A stretch of DNA of 64,000 nucleotides, taken from NCBI GenBank assembly GCA_964393035.1, contig CAYMRX010000004.1, positions 346,993-410,992 on the forward strand, read 5' to 3'. Positions 37,864 through 46,249 of the stretch are shown here, piece by piece. A program made the position numbers and the translations under genes. The notes under the pieces are model-generated. The model saw only the letters and a list, made by a program, of their open reading frames with translations, had not been told where the DNA came from and did no database searches. How positions within the stretch are numbered: the first letter of the stretch is position 1; the number at the start of each line of letters is the position of its first letter. This DNA comes from Tabrizicola_A sp964393035 (lineage in GTDB: Bacteria; Pseudomonadota; Alphaproteobacteria; Rhodobacterales; Rhodobacteraceae).

Positions 37864-39480
37864 GTGATTGGATTTTTTACAGGGTGGAGCGTATCTGCCC
37901 GCAGCCGTTTGGCCGCCTCGCTTTCGCTGATTCTGTTCTGCGCGCCGCAAGGAGCCGGGGCCGCGCCCCAGCCCGGCACCGCCTATGTTCATGCCCTTGC
38001 CGCGGCAGTTGCCGAAAACGAAGCCCTGGCGGGGTTCTATCGCGATACGGGCTATGGCGATCTGTGGACCGGGGCCGATGATGTCGCCCGCCGCCGCGCC
38101 GCCCTTGCCGCCTTTGACCGCGCCGCCGATCAGGGCCTGCCAACGGCGCGCTATGACGCCGCTGCATTGGTCGCGGCCTTCCGCGCGGCTGAAACCGAAG
38201 GCGACCGCGGCCGGGTCGAGGCCGCGATGAGCCTTGCCTATCTCGCCTATGCCCGCGACCTGTCGTCGGGGGTTTTGACGCCTTCCAAGGTTGACCCCGG
38301 CATCGTGCGCGAGATTGCCCGGCCCGATCCGGCCGCCCTCATGCGGGCCATTGCCGTCAGCCCGACCCCGGCGCGCTTTTTGCAAGGGCTGGCCCCCGAT
38401 GCGCCGGAATATGCCCGGCTGGTCAAGGAAAAGCTGCGGCTGCAAGCCGGGCCGGGATGGGGCGCGGAAATTGCCGCCGACAGCCTTGGCCTTGGCGCCA
38501 GCGGCCCCGCAGTGATTCAGTTGCGCGATCGGTTGATGGCGCGCGGCTATCTGAACCAGACCGCCTCGGGCCATTATGATCAGGCGCTTTTGCGGGCGGT
38601 GCAACGCTTTCAACTCGACCATGGCATTGCCGCCGATGGCATTGCCGGGGCCGCGACCATTGCGGCGCTGAACGTGCCGGTGGCCGAACGGCTGAAATCC
38701 ATCACCGTCGCCTTGGAACGCCTGCGCTGGATGGGCGATGCGCCGCGCGGGGCGCGGCATATCTGGGTCAACCAGCCGGATTTTGTCGCCCGCATCATCG
38801 ACAATGGCCGCACCACATTTCAGACCCGCGTGGTGATCGGCAAGAATGTTGCCGATCAGCGCAGCCCGGAATTTTCCGACCAGATGGAATATATGGTCAT
38901 CAACCCGTCCTGGGGGGTGCCGCGTTCGATCACGGTGAAAGAATACCTGCCGCTTTTGCAGCGCAACAGCAATGCGGTCAGCCATTTGCAGGTGGTGGAC
39001 GGCAAGGGCCGCGTGGTGCCGCGGGGGGCGGTGAACTTCGCCGCCTATTCGGCGTCAAGCTTCCCGTTCGGCCTGCGTCAGCCGCCCTCGGACGGCAATG
39101 CGCTGGGGAAGGTGAAATTCATGTTCCCCAACCCGCACAACATCTATCTGCATGATACGCCAGCCAAAAACCTTTTTGCCAATGAGGTGCGCGCCTATAG
39201 CCATGGCTGCATCCGGCTGGGGGATCCGGTGGATTTTGCCCATGTGCTTCTGGCGCGGCAGACGGAGGATCCCAAGGCGGTGTTTCAGGCGGAACTGGAC
39301 AGCAAGCAGGAAAGCTCCGTCTCGCTGGATCACAAGGTTCCGGTGCATCTGGTCTATTTCACCGCCTGGCCCCATGGGCGCGGCCAGATCGGCTATCGCA
39401 AGGATGTCTATGGCCGTGACGCAAGGCTGTTTGATGCCCTGACCGAGGCCGGGGTAGCCTTGGACGCGGAACGGGGCTAA
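37864..39480 (+). CDS. L,D-transpeptidase (YcbB/LdtD-like)
   Basis: A 538-aa periplasmic enzyme that forms 3-3 crosslinks in peptidoglycan. The GTG at 37864 with GAAGGA six bases upstream is preferred to an ATG at 37816 lacking such a site. The N-terminus is a long signal sequence (LAASLSLILFCAPQGAGA). A large N-terminal domain is followed by a PG_binding_1 repeat (SGPAVIQLRDRLMARGYL) and the YkuD catalytic domain with His447 and Cys449 in YSHGCIRLGD. Insertion and domain order match YcbB. It is divergent from the DUF882 endopeptidase. Confidence 0.93.
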   Translation: MIGFFTGWSVSARSRLAASLSLILFCAPQGAGAAPQPGTAYVHALAAAVAENEALAGFYRDTGYGDLWTGADDVARRRAALAAFDRAADQGLPTARYDAAALVAAFRAAETEGDRGRVEAAMSLAYLAYARDLSSGVLTPSKVDPGIVREIARPDPAALMRAIAVSPTPARFLQGLAPDAPEYARLVKEKLRLQAGPGWGAEIAADSLGLGASGPAVIQLRDRLMARGYLNQTASGHYDQALLRAVQRFQLDHGIAADGIAGAATIAALNVPVAERLKSITVALERLRWMGDAPRGARHIWVNQPDFVARIIDNGRTTFQTRVVIGKNVADQRSPEFSDQMEYMVINPSWGVPRSITVKEYLPLLQRNSNAVSHLQVVDGKGRVVPRGAVNFAAYSASSFPFGLRQPPSDGNALGKVKFMFPNPHNIYLHDTPAKNLFANEVRAYSHGCIRLGDPVDFAHVLLARQTEDPKAVFQAELDSKQESSVSLDHKVPVHLVYFTAWPHGRGQIGYRKDVYGRDARLFDALTEAGVALDAERG

Positions 39481-39509
39481 GGCTTTTCGGGTAAGAACCG
39501 GAGGACGCC

Positions 39510-40616
39510 ATGGCCCATTCCATCGCTGACATTGCCAAGGCCTTGGGGGCTGAGGCCGCTGGAGAGCTGTCCTTGCGTGTCGGCCGCGCGGCCGAACCGG
39601 CAATGGCGGGGCCGGAGGATCTCGCCCTCGCGATGGACCCGCGTTACGCCGACGGGCTGGCCAAGGGCAAGGCGCAGGCCGCGATGCTGTGGCCGGGGGC
39701 GGATTGGCAGGGCATGGGCCTGAAGGCGGCGATTTTTGCCCCCCGCGGGCGGCTTGCCATGGCCGGGCTGTCGCGGATGATGGACCCCGGCCCCGAGATT
39801 GCGCCCGGCGTGCATCCGATGACGGCGATCGACCCGACGGCCGAGATCGGCGCAGGCGCGGCCATCGGTCCCTTTGTCAGCATCGGGCGCGGGGCGCGCG
39901 TGGGGGCGCGGGCGCGCATTGCGGCGCATGTCTCGATTGCCGAAGGCGCGGTGATCGGTGACGATGCGCTGATCTTGCAGGGCGCCCACATCGGCGCGCG
40001 GGTGAAGATCGGCCATCGCTTCATCTGTCAGCCCGGCGCGGTGATCGGGGCGGATGGGTTTTCCTTTGTCACGCCCGAGAAATCCGGCGTTGAGGAAATT
40101 CGCGAAACCCTTTCACAACGCAGCGAAATTCACGAACAAAGCTGGACGCGGATCCATTCCTTGGGCGCGGTGGTGATTGGCGATGATGTCGAAATCGGCG
40201 CCAATTGCACCATTGACCGCGGCACCATCCGCGACACCCTGATCGGGCGCGGCACCAAGCTGGATAATCAGGTCCACATTGGCCACAATGTGCAGGTGGG
40301 CGAAGACACGCTTCTGTGCGGGCAGGTCGGCATTGCAGGCTCCAGCCGCATCGGCAACCGGGTGGTCCTGGCGGGGCAGGTCGGCGTCAATGACAATATC
40401 TTTGTCGGGGATGATGTGATCGCGGGCGGTGGCACCAAGATTTTCACCAATGCGCCCAAGGGGCGGGTGCTGCTGGGCTATCCGGCGGTGAAAATGGAAA
40501 CCCATGTCGAGATTCAAAAGGCGCTGCGGCGTTTGCCGCGCCTTGGCCCGCGTGTCACCGCGCTGGAGGCTGTCATCTCCCCGTCATCCGGGGGGGCTAG
40601 GTCTGAGGACGACTAG
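39510..40616 (+). CDS. lpxD: UDP-3-O-acylglucosamine N-acyltransferase (LpxD type)
   Basis: LpxD adds an acyl chain from acyl-ACP to UDP-3-O-acyl-glucosamine in lipid A synthesis. The 368-aa product has the N-terminal uridine-binding region and a left-handed beta-helix of hexapeptide repeats (for example AEIGAGAAIGPFVSIGRGAR). The catalytic His is in QVHIGHNVQVGEDT. The C-terminal helix expected for ACP binding follows. Unusually it is not with fabZ, lpxA and lpxB but directly before a carrier protein and a ketosynthase gene, so it may be a second or specialised LpxD. Confidence 0.85.
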   Translation: MAHSIADIAKALGAEAAGELSLRVGRAAEPAMAGPEDLALAMDPRYADGLAKGKAQAAMLWPGADWQGMGLKAAIFAPRGRLAMAGLSRMMDPGPEIAPGVHPMTAIDPTAEIGAGAAIGPFVSIGRGARVGARARIAAHVSIAEGAVIGDDALILQGAHIGARVKIGHRFICQPGAVIGADGFSFVTPEKSGVEEIRETLSQRSEIHEQSWTRIHSLGAVVIGDDVEIGANCTIDRGTIRDTLIGRGTKLDNQVHIGHNVQVGEDTLLCGQVGIAGSSRIGNRVVLAGQVGVNDNIFVGDDVIAGGGTKIFTNAPKGRVLLGYPAVKMETHVEIQKALRRLPRLGPRVTALEAVISPSSGGARSEDD

Positions 40617-40632
40617 CCAGATGGAGACACGG

Positions 40633-40911
40633 ATGGATGGTGCTTATGGGGTTGAATGGTCAGTCGCGGAGCGGGTGCGGGCGATCATCGCCCGGCACGC
40701 CATGCTGGATGTCGACATGGTGCAGCCAGAGGCCCGGCTGGCCGACCTTGGGCTTGACAGCCTGATGCTGGTCGAAACCATCTTTGGTCTGGAGGAGGCC
40801 TTTGACATTTCGGTGCCCTTCAACGCCAATGACCCGGCGCAAGGCCAGTTTGACCTGTCCACCGTGGGCGCGGTGATTGCCGGCGTCGAGGCGCTGATCG
40901 CGGCGCGATGA
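40633..40911 (+). CDS. Acyl carrier protein
   Basis: A 92-aa carrier protein. The phosphopantetheine attachment serine is Ser43 in LADLGLDSLMLVETIFGLEEAF, followed by acidic helix II as in ACPs. The ATG at 40633 (GGAG six bases upstream) is preferred to an ATG at 40621. It is not the main fatty-acid AcpP, which would be near fabD/fabG/fabF; the context with LpxD and a ketosynthase suggests a dedicated acyl chain, like AcpXL in rhizobia. Its stop overlaps the ketosynthase start. Confidence 0.9.
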   Translation: MDGAYGVEWSVAERVRAIIARHAMLDVDMVQPEARLADLGLDSLMLVETIFGLEEAFDISVPFNANDPAQGQFDLSTVGAVIAGVEALIAAR

Positions 40912-42104
40912 GGCGGGTGGTCATCACCGGGGCGGGCACCGTCAACCCTTTGGGGCAGACCGTCGCCGCGACCAATCAGGCGCTGCGGGCCGGGGGGGCG
41001 GCGATTGGGCCGCTGGATATTGCGGATCTGGACCGGTTGTCGGTGAAGATCGGCGCGCAAGTTACCGATTGGAAACCGGAAAACCATTTCGACCATGCCC
41101 AGCTTGGCCTGCTGGATCGCCATGTGCAATTCGCGCTTGTCGCGGCCCGCGAGGCCCGTGCGCAGGCAGCTTGCCCGGCCGCCCCCGATAAAACCGCCGT
41201 CATCATGGGCAACGCGGGCGGCGGTCTGACCACCTCGGACGCGGCGTTTCGGGCGGTCTATGCCGATGGCAAGGCGCGCGTGCATCCGTTTACCGTTCCG
41301 CGGCTGATGGGGTCGGCGGCGGCAAGCCATATGTCAATGGAGATGGGGCTGACGGGGCCTGCCTTTTCGGTGTCATCGGCCTGTGCCTCGTCCAATCACG
41401 CCATCGGCCTTGCCTTTCAGATGGTGCGATCTGGCATGGTGGAGGCGGCCTATGCGGGCGGTTCCGAGGCGATGCTGTCCTTTGGCGGGTTGAAGGCCTG
41501 GGAAGGCCTGCGCGTGATGTCGCCCGAGGCCTGCCGCCCGTTCTCGGTCGGGCGCAATGGCATGGTGCAAGGCGAGGGAGCGGCGGTTTTCGTGCTGGAA
41601 CCCTATGAGGCGGCACGGGCACGCGGCGCGCCGATTCTGGCCGAGATCATCGGCTTTTCCATGACATCGGATGCCAGCGACATCGTGCTTCCCAATCCCG
41701 AAGGCGCGGCCCGCGCCATGGCCGGGGCCTTGGCCGATGCCGGGATCACCCCGGATGTGGTCGATCACATCAATGCCCATGGCACCGGCACGACAGCCAA
41801 TGACCGCTCGGAAGCCGAGGCGATTGCCCGCATCTTTGGCGACCGGCGCCTTGCGGTAACGGCGACGAAATCGCTGCATGGCCACCTGATCGGGGCGGCG
41901 GGCGCGGTGGAGTTGCTGGCGGTCTTGCTGGCGTTGCAAGAGGGGATCATTGCGCCCACCGCAGGCTATCTTGGCGCTGACCCGGAGTGCCGGGTTGATC
42001 TGGTGACGGGGCAGGCGCGGCAAGCCGATGTCAGGGTTGCCCTGTCCAATGCCTTTGCCTTTGGCGGGCTGAATTCGGTTCTCGCCCTGCGCCGGGCCGA
42101 TTGA
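40908..42104 (+). CDS. Beta-ketoacyl-ACP synthase (FabF/KAS II-like)
   Basis: A 398-aa thiolase-fold condensing enzyme extending an acyl chain with malonyl-ACP. The full catalytic triad is present: Cys159 (SVSSACASS), His291 (NAHGTGT) and His326 (KSLHGHLIGA). It is translationally coupled to the preceding ACP gene (ATGA overlap at 40908-40911). The set LpxD-ACP-KAS suggests production of a special acyl group for lipid A or another envelope lipid; the product is inferred only. Confidence 0.92.
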   Translation: MRRVVITGAGTVNPLGQTVAATNQALRAGGAAIGPLDIADLDRLSVKIGAQVTDWKPENHFDHAQLGLLDRHVQFALVAAREARAQAACPAAPDKTAVIMGNAGGGLTTSDAAFRAVYADGKARVHPFTVPRLMGSAAASHMSMEMGLTGPAFSVSSACASSNHAIGLAFQMVRSGMVEAAYAGGSEAMLSFGGLKAWEGLRVMSPEACRPFSVGRNGMVQGEGAAVFVLEPYEAARARGAPILAEIIGFSMTSDASDIVLPNPEGAARAMAGALADAGITPDVVDHINAHGTGTTANDRSEAEAIARIFGDRRLAVTATKSLHGHLIGAAGAVELLAVLLALQEGIIAPTAGYLGADPECRVDLVTGQARQADVRVALSNAFAFGGLNSVLALRRAD

Positions 42105-42118
42105 TCGCCGGAATACCA

Positions 42119-42146
42119 AAAAGGCCCGCACCATGGCGGGCCTTTT
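42119..42146. terminator. Bidirectional terminator between the KAS and IalB genes
   Basis: AAAAGGCCCGC (42119-42129) and GCGGGCCTTTT (42136-42146) form a perfect 11-bp stem around a 6-base loop. A and T runs at both feet make it work in both directions for the convergent genes. Confidence 0.85.
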
Positions 42147-42163
42147 CAGGAATGTGCAAAGGA

Positions 42164-42778
42164 TTACTGCGCCGGAACCGTGGCGGCCACCACGTCATAG
42201 CCAGCGGTAAACCCTTTCAAGGAGATATCGAGGTCCACGCGCTTGTCGGGGGCAGCGGCGGGCACCAGCGACACGGTGGCCTTGGCGCCTTTCTTGAACT
42301 GCTCCACTTCCTCGGCGGTAAAGCCGACGCGCGCAACGCAGCCTTGGATGGTGCAGAAGGTGAAGGGGTAGATCTTGGCAGGCGCGGTGTCGATCGCGAT
42401 GGTCAAAGCCTCGGTCAGCAGGGTTTCAAGCGGAGCAACGATGGTGCCACCCGCGACCGCCTTGCCACCAGCGGGCAGAGCGAAGATCGAGAATTCGGCC
42501 ACGGCATTGCCTTCAGCATCTTTCAGCAACTGGAAAAGCTGGCAGGGGTCCTTGCCATCTTCGGTCTTTTCACAGCGCTGCTCCCACAGTTCGAAGGTGG
42601 TCGCGAGATAACCTTGGCCCACCTGCGCGGTGTCCTTGGTCAGAACCGCCGGGGCTGCGGTGGTGCCCATCGACAGATCTTCGGTGGCCTGTTCGGTCGC
42701 GGGGGCGGTGGTTTCCTGAGCAAAGGCCGGAACGGCGGTCAGCGCCAGAAGGGAGAGGCTTTGAAGCAGCTTACGCAT
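42164..42778 (-). CDS. Invasion-associated locus B (IalB) family protein
   Basis: A 204-aa exported protein. The signal peptide is MRKLLQSLSLLALTAVPAFAQ; the ATG at 42778 has GAG six bases upstream, and another ATG at 42784 is possible. The mature part has the four cysteines of the IalB family (FELWEQRCEKTEDGKDPCQLF, and FTFCTIQGCVARVG). The family is named from Bartonella but is common in free-living alphaproteobacteria, where its role is unclear. It is monocistronic with a strong terminator. Confidence 0.9.
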   Translation of the reverse strand: MRKLLQSLSLLALTAVPAFAQETTAPATEQATEDLSMGTTAAPAVLTKDTAQVGQGYLATTFELWEQRCEKTEDGKDPCQLFQLLKDAEGNAVAEFSIFALPAGGKAVAGGTIVAPLETLLTEALTIAIDTAPAKIYPFTFCTIQGCVARVGFTAEEVEQFKKGAKATVSLVPAAAPDKRVDLDISLKGFTAGYDVVAATVPAQ

Positions 42779-43254
42779 CGACATCTCGTCTTTCGTTGTC
42801 ATTACGGGGCCGCGCTTATCATGTCACCGCCCGCAAGTCAGCGGGGAAAGCGCCATGGCGGCAGGCGCAAGGGCCGTTTCCTGCGCAAATCCACTTGATC
42901 GGGCGCATTTGGGGCCGGCATAGGCCAGCACCGCAGGACAAACAGGCTGAAAAAGGAAAAAGGGCCGGCGAACCGACCCTTTTTCTCTATTATTTGCTCC
43001 CTGTCGGACTGGCCGACGTCATGACAGGGACGCTATTGCGGATTTTTTGCCCCGTCAACAGGCTTTCGCGTGTTTTGTGTCCGAAACAATCGGCAAAGCG
43101 TCGCAAAGGAATAACAATCCTTGGAAGGCGCCTCGGGGCAAAATGCCGTGTTCGGCAAGATCAGACTGGCATGAAGGGGCCAAGCCTGTATCTTGACGCA
43201 AGGGCGGGCCAGCGAGCGTGCCATATTTTCAAACGGTTCAATTTGGGGGTCGCG
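42779..43254. other. Long divergent intergenic region with a candidate small RNA
   Basis: This 476-bp gap separates the minus-strand IalB gene from the plus-strand HerA-like gene. It contains a strong hairpin terminator (42956-42985) with no annotated gene to end, a second hairpin (42999-43029) and a minus-strand promoter-like pair; see the ncRNA entry. No protein-like ORF was found in either strand. Confidence 0.6.
42956..43029 (-). ncRNA. Candidate small RNA with intrinsic terminator
   Basis: On the minus strand a TTGACG hexamer (plus positions 43053-43058) and TAGCGT (43030-43035) are 17 bases apart, matching a sigma-70 promoter. About 70 bases of downstream sequence can fold CCCTGTC/GACAGGG (42999-43005 with 43023-43029), and end in a hairpin GAAAAAGGG/CCCTTTTTC (42956-42964 with 42977-42985) with an inner CGG-CGAA-CCG. 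With a TSS near 43023 the 5' hairpin would be only partly included, so the exact start is unsure. Confidence 0.4.
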
Positions 43255-44799
43255 ATGTCGGATGCAATTTTTGTCGGTGGGGGCGGCGAGGGCTATGGTG
43301 TGGCCCAGAACCTGCTGTTGAAATACGGCAACCGCCATGGGCTGATCGCAGGCGCCACCGGCACCGGCAAGACCGTTACCCTGCAAGTGCTGGCCGAGGG
43401 CTTTTCCGCCGCGGGTGTGCCGGTGTTCATGGCCGATGTGAAGGGCGATCTGGCCGGAATTTCGGTGGCAGGGTCTGCGGATCACAAGCTGCACGAAGCC
43501 TTTACAAAACGCGCGACGACCATTGGTCTTGATCTGCAATATCAGGCCTTTCCCGTCACCTTCTGGGATTTGTTCGGCGAACAGGGCCATCCGATTCGCG
43601 CTACCGTGGCCGAGATGGGGCCGCTTTTGCTGTCGCGCCTTCTGGAACTGACCGAGCCGCAAGAGGGCGTCTTGAATGTCGCCTTCCGGCTGGCCGATGA
43701 GGAAGAACTGCCGCTTCTCGACCTGAAAGACCTGCAAGCGTTGCTGACCTTCATCGCAGAGCATGACAGCGAGATTTCGGCGCGTTACGGGCTGGTGTCC
43801 TCGACCTCGGTCGGGGCGATCCAGCGGCGGCTTCTGGTGCTGGAAAATCAGGGCGCGGCGCAGATGTTTGGCGAACCGGCGCTGGAACTGGCCGATCTGA
43901 TGCGCTGCGATGCCCAAGGGCGCGGCATGATCAACCTTCTGGCCGCCGACAAGCTGATGAACTCGGGCCCGCGGCTTTATGCGACCTTCCTTTTGTGGCT
44001 GTTGTCGGAACTCTTTGAGGAACTGCCCGAGGTGGGCGACCCCGAAAAGCCCAAGCTCGTCTTCTTCTTTGACGAGGCGCATCTTCTGTTCACCGATGCC
44101 CCGAAGGCGCTGGTGTCCAAGGTGGAGCAGGTGGCGCGGTTGATCCGGTCAAAAGGGGTCGGCGTCTATTTCATCACGCAAAATCCAGCGGATGTGCCGG
44201 AGATGATCCTTGGTCAATTGGGCAACCGGGTGCAGCACGCGCTGCGCGCCTTTACCGCCAAGGATCAGAAAGACCTGAAAATGGCGGCGGAAACCTACCG
44301 GCCGAACCCGCGCTTTGCCATCGAAGACGCCATCCGCGATGTCGGCACCGGCGAGGCGGTGACCTCTTTTCTTGAGGCCAAGGGCGTGCCGGGCATTGCC
44401 GAACGCACGCTGGTGCGGCCGCCGTCGTCGCAGTTGGGGCCGATTGATCCGGCCTTGCGGGCGCAGTTGATGGTCACATCGGGCATGGCGGCGAAATATG
44501 GAACAGCCATCGACCGCGATTCTGCCTATGAGCGGCTGCGCGCCAAAGCTGATCGCGCCGCCCGCGATGCCGCCGAGACCGCCGCGCGCGAGACCGAGGA
44601 TGACCGCGGCTTTTCGCAGGAGCGCCGCTATGATGGCCGATCCGGGGAAGACGATCGCCCGGCACCGCGCAATCGGTCGGGCAGCCGCAGCGATTCGATT
44701 GGCGAGGCCTTTGTCAAAAGCTTTGCCCGCCAATTGGGCAGCAAATCCGGTCAGGCCATCGTGCGCGGGGTCTTGGGGTCAATTTTCGGTCGGCGTTGA
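43255..44799 (+). CDS. HerA/FtsK-like ATPase (DUF853, helicase HerA-like domain)
   Basis: A 514-aa P-loop ATPase of the DUF853 group. Walker A is GATGTGKTV (33-41), Walker B is LVFFFDEAHLL, and the arginine-finger region ARLIRSKGVGVYFITQNP matches HerA/VirB4-type motor ATPases. The C-terminal region is rich in Arg, Asp and Gly and probably disordered. No nuclease gene such as NurA is next to it, so the partner is unknown. The ATG at 43255 has GGGGGT upstream; the frame extends far upstream but that part is not coding-like. Confidence 0.9.
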   Translation: MSDAIFVGGGGEGYGVAQNLLLKYGNRHGLIAGATGTGKTVTLQVLAEGFSAAGVPVFMADVKGDLAGISVAGSADHKLHEAFTKRATTIGLDLQYQAFPVTFWDLFGEQGHPIRATVAEMGPLLLSRLLELTEPQEGVLNVAFRLADEEELPLLDLKDLQALLTFIAEHDSEISARYGLVSSTSVGAIQRRLLVLENQGAAQMFGEPALELADLMRCDAQGRGMINLLAADKLMNSGPRLYATFLLWLLSELFEELPEVGDPEKPKLVFFFDEAHLLFTDAPKALVSKVEQVARLIRSKGVGVYFITQNPADVPEMILGQLGNRVQHALRAFTAKDQKDLKMAAETYRPNPRFAIEDAIRDVGTGEAVTSFLEAKGVPGIAERTLVRPPSSQLGPIDPALRAQLMVTSGMAAKYGTAIDRDSAYERLRAKADRAARDAAETAARETEDDRGFSQERRYDGRSGEDDRPAPRNRSGSRSDSIGEAFVKSFARQLGSKSGQAIVRGVLGSIFGRR

Positions 44800-44935
44800 C
44801 GGGTTTTGCGCAAATGCGGCAGGCGGGGCCGGCAAGGCTCCGCCCATCCGGGCGGCGTGACAAACTGTTGCCGCGCAGGGGCCGCAATTCTCCGTTAAGA
44901 CGTTTCGCAACGATTTTTCTGCGAGAGGTTCTTTG

Positions 44936-46231
44936 ATGGCGGTAACGGCTGCTGAGCAATATATGTTGGAACTCATCAACCGGGCACGGCTTGACCCGTT
45001 GGGGGAGGCAGCCCGATATGGCATCAGCCTGAACGCCAATCTTGCCGCAGGCCAATTGCACAGCGCGCCGCGCGGCGTATTGGCGTTTCAGGGGAATCTG
45101 GAGAGTGCCGCCATCGGCCATTCGCGCTGGATGCTGGCGAATGATGTGTTCTCGCATAGCGGGGCCAATGGCTCCACCCCGGCCCAGCGGAGCAGTGCGG
45201 CGGGCTATCAAGGCTGGGGGGCGGGCGAGAATATCAGTTGGCGCGGCACGACCGGCACGCTGAACCTTGAAAGCACCATCGCCTTGCAACATGCCGATCT
45301 GTTCTTGTCGGCGGGCCACCGCGTCAACATCCTTTATGACAGCTATCGCGACATCGGCATCGCGCAAGAGGCGGGCCAGTTCACGGCGGGCGGCACGACC
45401 TACAATGCCTCGATGGTGACGCAGAACTACTCCAGCACGCCGGGGGAGTATTATGTGACGGGCGTGGTCTATTCCGACACCAATGCCGACCGGTTCTATT
45501 CGATCGGGGAAGGGCAAAGTGGCGCCACCTTTGCCACGGCCGGCGATGCCACGGTCAGCGCCGCCGCCGGGGGCTATGCGCTTCAGGTGGTGGAGGGCGG
45601 CCCGGTTCTGGTCACGGGCAGCGTTTCCGGCACGGCTTTTTCGGTGCGCATCACGGTGGATGACGTCAATGCCAAGCTGGATGTGGTCAACGCCAGCATG
45701 TTTTATGCCTCTGCCAACATCACGCTTGTGTCCGGGATCAACAATGCCCGGCTTCTGGGAACCGGTGCGCTGAGCGCCAGCGGCAATGGGGCGGCCAATA
45801 CGCTGGAAGGCAACAGCGCCGCGAACACGCTGTCGGGATATGGCGGCAATGACACCTTGAACGGGCGGGCGGGCAACGACCTGTTGCGCGGCGGCACCGG
45901 GAATGACCGCCTGATTGGTGAGGCGGGCAATGACACCCTCTATGGCGATGGGGGCAATGACCGCATGGCCGGTGGCAGCGGGGCGGATGTGTTCGTGTTC
46001 AACGCCGGTGCAGGGGTTGACATCATCAGCGATTTTGCCGCCAGCACCGACCGGTTGAAGTTTGACGATGCGATCTGGTCAGGAAGCGTGAGGAGTGCCG
46101 CAGAGCTGGTGGCCGAACGCGCCCATATTGTGGCGGGCGATGTGGTCATTGATCTGATGAACGGGGCGACCCTGACGCTGGATGGCGTCAGCAGCCTGTC
46201 GGGGTTGTCGTCCCGGATTGACCTGTTCTGA
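44936..46231 (+). CDS. Secreted CAP-domain protein with RTX calcium-binding repeats
   Basis: A 431-aa protein without an N-terminal signal. Residues 5-160 form a CAP/SCP (PR1) domain: LELINRARLDPLGEAARYG, HSRWMLANDVFSHSG, AGENISW and GHRVNILYDSYRDIGI contain the typical His and Glu residues. After a linker come RTX nonapeptides of type GGxGxDxLx (residues of about 300-350: GYGGNDTLNGRAGNDLLRGG and so on), and a C-terminal segment like type I secretion signals. It is therefore probably exported by a T1SS not encoded here. The ATG at 44936 follows GAGAGG. Confidence 0.9.
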   Translation: MAVTAAEQYMLELINRARLDPLGEAARYGISLNANLAAGQLHSAPRGVLAFQGNLESAAIGHSRWMLANDVFSHSGANGSTPAQRSSAAGYQGWGAGENISWRGTTGTLNLESTIALQHADLFLSAGHRVNILYDSYRDIGIAQEAGQFTAGGTTYNASMVTQNYSSTPGEYYVTGVVYSDTNADRFYSIGEGQSGATFATAGDATVSAAAGGYALQVVEGGPVLVTGSVSGTAFSVRITVDDVNAKLDVVNASMFYASANITLVSGINNARLLGTGALSASGNGAANTLEGNSAANTLSGYGGNDTLNGRAGNDLLRGGTGNDRLIGEAGNDTLYGDGGNDRMAGGSGADVFVFNAGAGVDIISDFAASTDRLKFDDAIWSGSVRSAAELVAERAHIVAGDVVIDLMNGATLTLDGVSSLSGLSSRIDLF

Positions 46232-46249
46232 TCAGACCGCCTTGCCGGC

